Assembly (NCBI GenBank): GCA_005888465.1
Contig: VAYJ01000047.1
Location: 1-10,813 of the forward strand
Direction of reading: 5' to 3'
Source: Actinomycetota bacterium
GTDB taxonomy: Bacteria > Actinomycetota > UBA4738
DNA: 10,813 nucleotides
Each line of letters begins with the position of its first letter. The stretch's first letter is position 1. This document shows positions 6,570-10,813 of the stretch, in pieces. The notes under the pieces are model-generated. The model ran no database searches, had not been told where the DNA came from, and saw only the letters and a list, made by a program, of their open reading frames with translations. The position numbers were made by a program, and so were the translations under genes.

Positions 6570-7238
6570 ATGAGGGCGATCGGGCGGGCGCTTCGAGGTC
6601 TCGGGGCCGCTGTGAGGTCACGGCCGTTGCCTTTCTGTGCCATCGCGCTCGGCGTCTTCGCCCTCGACCTCCTGGTGCCGCCGCTCGTCCTCACCGTCGC
6701 CCGCAAGCCGGTCACCGCCTTCACCATCAACCCCTTGCTGCCCACTCTGCCCGGCTACCTCGTGTCCGGGCCTGGGTCGCTCGGGGAGCGCCTCGCCAAG
6801 GCCTGGGGTCTGGCCCTGTTCTGGTTCTCCGCGGACAACTCGTTCGGACTCGAGTGGGGCTTCGCGGTGACGACGGCGGACCTCGCGCGCTTCGCCTTCA
6901 TGGCGCTCCTCGTGGCACTGTACTTCGCGCTGTGGATGGAGCGCCGCGCTCGGTTCGCCGTCGTTCCGTGGGGTCGCAGAGCCGGCGGAACGGGGGGCGT
7001 GCTGGGCGCCCTCGGCGGCGTCTTCGGGCTGTCCACCGGCGGCTGCACGGTGATGGGCTGCGGCGCGCCCGTGCTCCCGGTCATCGGGCTCGCCTTCGTG
7101 GGCCTGAGCAGCACCACGATCAAGTGGATGTCCGAGCTGTCCGCGTTCGCAACCGCAGCGGTGCTGATCGGTCTCGCCACGGCCGTCCTCTGGCTCGGCT
7201 GGCGAGTGGGCGCCCGCGACGCGGCACGGCCAGGCTAG
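6570..7238 (+). CDS. Small polytopic membrane protein of unknown function with Cys-X4-Cys motif
   Basis: A 222-residue protein I do not recognise. Hydrophobic segments lie near residues 20-44, 78-88, 104-122, 139-154, 165-182 and 190-212, suggesting four to six membrane spans. The striking part is GLSTGGCTVMGCGAPVLPVI at 153-172, a glycine-rich stretch with Cys159 and Cys164 (C-X4-C) at the membrane, followed by LAFVGLSSTTIKWMSELSAF. Apart from Cys23 these are the only cysteines. A paired-cysteine, Gly-rich membrane segment could bind a metal or heme, or do thiol chemistry, but nothing shows which. The start is the ATG after AAGGGAG; the Shine-Dalgarno sits unusually close (1-4 bases), so a GTG at codon 15 cannot be excluded. 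It leads the right-hand unit under a TATAAT box and ends about 20-35 bases before the reductase, so co-transcription is likely. Confidence 0.85.
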   Translation: MRAIGRALRGLGAAVRSRPLPFCAIALGVFALDLLVPPLVLTVARKPVTAFTINPLLPTLPGYLVSGPGSLGERLAKAWGLALFWFSADNSFGLEWGFAVTTADLARFAFMALLVALYFALWMERRARFAVVPWGRRAGGTGGVLGALGGVFGLSTGGCTVMGCGAPVLPVIGLAFVGLSSTTIKWMSELSAFATAAVLIGLATAVLWLGWRVGARDAARPG

Positions 7239-7257
7239 CCCACCCCATCGATGCCCG

Positions 7258-7275
7258 GTGTACACTCGCCGGGTG
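7258..7275 (+). promoter_or_regulatory. Possible internal promoter / leaderless start and GTGTACAC palindrome before the reductase
   Basis: The 8-base palindrome GTGTACAC (7258-7265) overlaps TACACT (7261-7266), a 4-of-6 match to a -10 box, with GTG at 7273 seven bases further on: the layout seen for leaderless transcripts. Flanking CCCGG and CCGGG (about 7254-7258 and 7269-7273) are also complementary. No -35 is visible. It may be an internal promoter with an operator, or chance. Confidence 0.3.
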
Positions 7276-8079
7276 ATCAGCCGTCCGTTCGGAATCACCG
7301 GCGTCGAGGCCGCCGTCGTAGGCCAGGGCACCTGGCACATGGGCGAGGACCGCAAGCTCAGGAAGGATGAGATCGCCGCGCTGTCCTTCGGGCTCGACCT
7401 CGGCCTGACCCACATCGACACGGCCGAGATGTACGCCGACGGGGGCGCCGAGGAGATCGTCGCCGAGGCCGTGGCGGGCCGGCGCCACGAGGCCTTCATC
7501 GCCACCAAGGTCATGCCCTCGAATGCCTCCTACCGAGGCACCATCGAGGCGTGCGAGCGCTCGCTCAAGCGCCTGCGCACGGACCACGTGGATCTCTATC
7601 TCCTCCACTGGTGGAGCGGGCGGCACGCCATCGCCGACACCATGCGGGCCATGGCCGAGCTCTGCGCCGCGGGAAAGACGCGCTTCGTCGGGGTCAGCAA
7701 TCTCGACGTCGCCCAGATGGAGGCCGCCCAGGGCGCGCTCGGCGGGATCCGCCTCGCCTGCAACCAGGTCCTCTACCACCTGCGCGACCGCGCCATCGAG
7801 ACGGACGTGCTCCCGCACTGCGAGCGCGAGCGGATGGCCGTGGTCGGCTACACGCCGCTCGCCCGCGGCGGATTCATGCGGGGAACGGTGGCGGACATCG
7901 CGAAGCGCCTCGGCAAGACGCCGCGCCAGGTCGCCCTCAACTTCCTCACGCGCCGGCCCGCGCTCTTCACGATCCCGAAGGCGGCGCGACCCGAGCACGT
8001 GCGCGAGAACGCGGGCGCCCTCGACTTCACGCTCACGCCTGAAGATCTCTCGGCCGTGGACGCCGAGTATCGGAGCTAG
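7258..8079 (+). CDS. Aldo/keto reductase, YeaE-like (methylglyoxal-reductase type)
   Basis: Cytosolic NAD(P)H-dependent reductase of aldehydes and ketones, a (beta/alpha)8 barrel of 273 residues from the GTG at 7258. The catalytic tetrad is complete: Asp54 and Tyr59 in HIDTAEMYADGG, Lys84 in ATKVMPSN, and His117 in DLYLLHWW. The segments VGQGTWHMGED, LTHIDTAEMYADGGAEEIV, FVGVSNLD, CNQVLYHLRDRAIE and IPKAARPEHVRENA closely follow E. coli YeaE as I remember it; the last is the cofactor-phosphate loop. The C-terminus ends about ten residues earlier than YeaE. An alternative start at GTG 7273 (V-I-S-R-P-F-G) matches the usual distance to the R-x-x-G-x-T-G motif and would be leaderless, because TACACT ends seven bases before it. 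Its stop is two bases before the molybdenum hydroxylase, so the two are surely co-expressed. The physiological substrate is not known. Confidence 0.93.
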   Translation: MYTRRVISRPFGITGVEAAVVGQGTWHMGEDRKLRKDEIAALSFGLDLGLTHIDTAEMYADGGAEEIVAEAVAGRRHEAFIATKVMPSNASYRGTIEACERSLKRLRTDHVDLYLLHWWSGRHAIADTMRAMAELCAAGKTRFVGVSNLDVAQMEAAQGALGGIRLACNQVLYHLRDRAIETDVLPHCERERMAVVGYTPLARGGFMRGTVADIAKRLGKTPRQVALNFLTRRPALFTIPKAARPEHVRENAGALDFTLTPEDLSAVDAEYRS

Positions 8080-8081
8080 AC

Positions 8082-10358
8082 ATGCCCCCTGCCTCGACCA
8101 TCGGACAATCGCTGCCCCGCGTGGACGGAGGCGAGAAGGCCGCGGGTCTCACCCGCTTTGCCGCCGATCTCGTTCAGCCCGGCATGCTTCATGCGCGGCT
8201 CGTGCTCTCGCACCATGCGCATGCGCGCGTGCTCAAGGTGGATGCGCGCGCGGCTCGGGCGGTGCCCGGCGTGGTTGGTGTCTTCACCGGGCGCGATCTG
8301 CCCCTGCCCCACCAGGATCCCTCGGACCGCAACCGCTGCCCGCTCGCCCTCGATCGGGTACGCTTCGTCGGCCACCCGGTGGTCGCCGTGGTCGCGGAGA
8401 GCGAAGCCGTGGCCGAGGACGCCGCCGCTCTCGTCGAGGTCGAGTACGAGATCCTGCCCGCGGCCGTCGACGCGCTCGAGGCCATGCGTCCCGAGGCGCC
8501 CCTCGTGCGCGAGCGCGCCGGTGAGGGCGATGACGCCGAGCTGGGTCAGCACGGGGCGGCCGGCGGAGGCTCCACCCTCACGGAAGCGCTTCCCCCCAAC
8601 GTCGCGAGCACGCAGCACTTCACTCGGGGTGACATCGTCAAGGGCTTTGCCGAGGCCCACATCGTGATCGAGCGCACCTACCGCACGAGCATGGTCCACC
8701 AGGGCTATCTCGAGCCCCGCGTGGCCGTCGCCTCGGTGGACGCGCTCGGCAGTGTCACGGTGTGGACCACGACGCAGGCGCTCTTCTACACGCGCTCGGA
8801 GGTGGCCGAGGCGCTCGGACTGCCCGAGCATCAGGTGCGCATCGTGGCCACGCCGCTGGGCGGCGGCTTCGGCGGCAAGTTCGTGCTTCTCGAGCCTCTG
8901 GCCGCCGCATTGACGGTGGCGCTCAAGCGTCCGGTGTCCCTGGTGCTCACCCGCACCGAGGAGTTCCTGACCACGACGCCGGCGCCGCCGAGCGTCTTCG
9001 AGCTCAAGACCGGAGTGGCCAAGGACGGCCGGCTGACCGCTCTCCAGGCGCGGGTCATCTTCGATGCAGGCGCCTTCACGGGCGCGCCCCTGGGCATTGC
9101 CTGCCTCATGCTGGGGAGCTGGTATCGACTGCCCCACATGGACATCCGCGGCTACGAGGTGCTCACCCACAAGCCCGGCAACGGCGCCTATCGCGCGCCG
9201 GGCGCCGTCCAGGCCGCCTTCGCCCTCGAGTCGCAGATGGACGACATGGCGCGGGCGCTCGGCATGGACGCGCTCGACTTCCGCCTGCTCAACGCCTCCG
9301 ACGAAGGCGACCTGATGGCCAACGGCAACAAGTGGCCACGCATCGGGCTGCGTCCCTGCCTCGAGAGGCTCAAGTCGGAGCGCGATCAGCGCAAGGCGGC
9401 GGCACCGTCGCAGGGCCGGCTCCGGCGCGGCGTGGGCGTGGCGCTCGGCGGCTGGCTGGGCGGGATCGAGCCGGCCAATGCCGTGTGCCGGCTGGAGCGC
9501 GACGGCACGATGTCCATCATCGTCGGCACGGTGGACATGAGCGGCACCAACACCACCTTCGCCCAGATCGCTTCGGAAGCCTTCGGCCTGGACCCAGGTC
9601 TGATCCGCGTGGTCAATCCCGATACGGAGGCAGCCCCGTACGCCGGGTCGAGCGGCGGCAGCAAGATCACCTACACGGTCGGCGCGGCCGTGGAGAAGGC
9701 GGCCCGCGACGCGCGCCAGCAGCTCTTTGCCATCGCGGCCAGGCACCTGGAAGCCGCCGTGGAGGACCTCGAGATGGTCGACCGCGCCATTCAGGTGCGC
9801 GGCGTGCCGAGCAAGGCCGTGCCCATCGCCGAGCTCGCCAAGGCCTCCATGCAGTTCGGCGGCAAGTACGAGCCGGTCTATGGCCGCGGCGCGACGGCGA
9901 CCATCGTGCGCTCTCCCGCCTTCGCGGCCCACCTGGCCGAGGTGGAAGTCGACACGGACACGGGGCAGGTGCGCGTGCTCGATCACGTCGTCGTGCAGGA
10001 CGTGGGGCGCGCGCTCAATCCCGCGGCCATCGAGGGGCAGATCCAGGGCGCGGCCGCCCAGGGCCTCGGCTGGGCGCTTCTCGAGCGCATGAGCTACGAT
10101 CCGCAGGGCCAGCTCCTCTCGGCCACCTTCATGGATTACGCCATGCCGGGGAGCGAGCAGGTGCCGCCGGTACGCGCGGTGCTCGTCGAGGTGCCGTCGG
10201 AGCACGGCCCCTTCGGCGCCAAGGGAGTGGGCGAGCCGCCCGTGGTCGCCGCGCCCGCGGCCATCGCCAATGCCGTGAGGGACGCCACGGGGCATCGGTT
10301 CACGGAGCTTCCCATCACCACCCAAGCGGTGCGGCACGCCGTTGGAGAAACACGATGA
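8082..10358 (+). CDS. Xanthine dehydrogenase-family molybdopterin-binding subunit (molybdenum hydroxylase large subunit)
   Basis: Large catalytic subunit of a molybdenum hydroxylase, which inserts water-derived oxygen into N-heterocycles, aldehydes or similar compounds. The 758 residues are normal for the family. The N-terminal a/b hammerhead domain spans about 17-125 (VDGGEKAAGLTRFAADL, then VPGVVGVFTGRDLP); the two molybdopterin-binding domains follow. MVHQGYLEP is near 205-213, GGGFGGK at 260-266, AYRAPGA at 369-375, and GAKGVGEPP near the C-terminus carries the catalytic Glu718. The active-site loop is AYRAPGA, not the AYRCSFR of form-I CO dehydrogenase, so this is not a CoxL sensu stricto. 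GGAG six bases before the ATG is a good Shine-Dalgarno. The enzyme normally needs a 2Fe-2S subunit and often an FAD subunit; neither is in the window, so they must lie downstream or elsewhere. It overlaps the next gene by ATGA. Confidence 0.95.
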   Translation: MPPASTIGQSLPRVDGGEKAAGLTRFAADLVQPGMLHARLVLSHHAHARVLKVDARAARAVPGVVGVFTGRDLPLPHQDPSDRNRCPLALDRVRFVGHPVVAVVAESEAVAEDAAALVEVEYEILPAAVDALEAMRPEAPLVRERAGEGDDAELGQHGAAGGGSTLTEALPPNVASTQHFTRGDIVKGFAEAHIVIERTYRTSMVHQGYLEPRVAVASVDALGSVTVWTTTQALFYTRSEVAEALGLPEHQVRIVATPLGGGFGGKFVLLEPLAAALTVALKRPVSLVLTRTEEFLTTTPAPPSVFELKTGVAKDGRLTALQARVIFDAGAFTGAPLGIACLMLGSWYRLPHMDIRGYEVLTHKPGNGAYRAPGAVQAAFALESQMDDMARALGMDALDFRLLNASDEGDLMANGNKWPRIGLRPCLERLKSERDQRKAAAPSQGRLRRGVGVALGGWLGGIEPANAVCRLERDGTMSIIVGTVDMSGTNTTFAQIASEAFGLDPGLIRVVNPDTEAAPYAGSSGGSKITYTVGAAVEKAARDARQQLFAIAARHLEAAVEDLEMVDRAIQVRGVPSKAVPIAELAKASMQFGGKYEPVYGRGATATIVRSPAFAAHLAEVEVDTDTGQVRVLDHVVVQDVGRALNPAAIEGQIQGAAAQGLGWALLERMSYDPQGQLLSATFMDYAMPGSEQVPPVRAVLVEVPSEHGPFGAKGVGEPPVVAAPAAIANAVRDATGHRFTELPITTQAVRHAVGETR

Positions 10359-10813
10359 GACTCGGCATCTCGCTCACGAGCAGCCACACCGTCAAGGATC
10401 CTCACGAGGGCGCGCGCTGGATGATCGAGCGCGCGGCCGCCGCGCAGCGCGCCGGCCTCGACTCTCTCTTCGTGGGCGATCACCATGCGACTCCTGGTCC
10501 CTACTACCAGAACGTGCCCATGATGGGCCGGCTGCTCGCGGAGTGGAACGACAAGCCCGCGGGCTGCCTCTTTCTCTTGCCCCTGTGGAACCCCGTGCTC
10601 ATCGCCGAGCAGGTCGGCACCCTGGCGGCCATCGCGCGCGGCCGCTTCATCTTCCAGTGTGGTCTGGGCGATGGCCAGGCGCAGTTCTTCGCCATGGGCG
10701 CCAACATCAAGCAGCGCCCGTCGGCCTTCGAAGAGTCCTTCGACCTCGTGAAGCGTCTCCTCGCCGGCGAAACGGTGTCTTCGCAAGGGCGCTTCGTCGT
10801 GGAGAATGCGCAG
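10355..10813 (+). CDS. LLM-class (luciferase-like) flavin-dependent oxidoreductase (partial, C-terminus off the right edge)
   Basis: N-terminal 153 codons of a bacterial-luciferase-like TIM-barrel enzyme using FMN or F420, which typically mono-oxygenates or dehydrogenates small molecules. It opens M-R-L-G-I-S-L-T-S and has AAQRAGLDSLFVGDHH (the first-strand D-x-x-x-x-G-D-H-H type motif), then PLWNPVLIAEQVGTLAAIA, GRFIFQCGLGDG and FEESFDLVKRLL, the regular order of the family. GGAGA lies six bases before the ATG, which overlaps the molybdenum-hydroxylase stop by 4 bases (ATGA), implying translational coupling. About half of a ~300-residue family protein is visible; cofactor (FMN versus F420) and substrate cannot be decided. 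Confidence 0.92.
   Translation, partial: MRLGISLTSSHTVKDPHEGARWMIERAAAAQRAGLDSLFVGDHHATPGPYYQNVPMMGRLLAEWNDKPAGCLFLLPLWNPVLIAEQVGTLAAIARGRFIFQCGLGDGQAQFFAMGANIKQRPSAFEESFDLVKRLLAGETVSSQGRFVVENAQ

Noticed and set aside
6319..6621. N-terminal extension of the substrate-binding protein by 101 codons
   Set aside because: The extension crosses the predicted promoter, leader and Shine-Dalgarno and would bury the twin-arginine signal internally.
8076..10337. A 753-codon open frame on the minus strand opposite the molybdenum hydroxylase
   Set aside because: Exact shadow of a gene with intact family motifs; translation is low-complexity and His/Gly/Arg-rich.
8082..10358. Aerobic CO dehydrogenase large subunit (CoxL form I)
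   Set aside because: The active-site loop is AYRAPGA rather than the cysteine-bearing AYRCSFR that defines form I.
1..10813. Mobile elements, CRISPR arrays, tRNA or rRNA genes, phage genes
   Set aside because: No transposase or integrase motifs, spaced direct repeats, terminal inverted repeats, or cloverleaf sequences were seen; every long stretch is accounted for by metabolic or transport genes.

Overview
The window is a gene-dense, very GC-rich (roughly 65-70%) piece of a bacterial chromosome. Two divergent transcription units flank a ~250-base intergenic region centred near position 6450. The gene set (branched-chain-amino-acid-type ABC transporter with a Tat-exported binding protein, YeaE-like aldo/keto reductase, molybdenum hydroxylase, luciferase-like flavin oxidoreductase), together with the high GC, resembles soil or subsurface bacteria such as Rokubacteria/Methylomirabilota or GC-rich Proteobacteria. 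That placement is an impression from gene style, not a phylogenetic result. No mobile element, tRNA, rRNA or CRISPR array was seen.

Left unit (minus strand, 6318 down to the left edge): a HAAT-family ABC importer operon. Its order is a substrate-binding protein with a twin-arginine signal, a strong hairpin, a 763-residue secreted protein that looks like a divergent family-5 (peptide/nickel type) solute-binding protein, permease LivH, permease LivM, and the ATPase LivG, which runs off the left edge. livH/livM and livM/livG overlap by 4 bases. A sigma70-like promoter (TTGAGG, 17-base spacer, TATCAT) lies about 115 bases upstream of the first gene, and a stem-loop sits in the leader.

Right unit (plus strand, 6570 to the right edge): a small membrane protein of unknown function with a Cys-X4-Cys motif, a YeaE-like aldo/keto reductase, the molybdopterin-binding subunit of a xanthine-dehydrogenase-family enzyme, and the N-terminal part of an LLM-class flavin-dependent oxidoreductase. 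The last three are tightly packed (2-base gap, then ATGA overlap). A clean TATAAT lies just upstream of the membrane protein gene. The reductase may have a second, leaderless start.

Together the locus reads as uptake of a small organic molecule by the ABC importer next to oxidoreductases that could hydroxylate, reduce or mono-oxygenate it. The substrate cannot be read from the sequence. The least ordinary parts are the family-5-like binding protein embedded in a HAAT operon behind a terminator-like hairpin, and the Cys-X4-Cys membrane protein.
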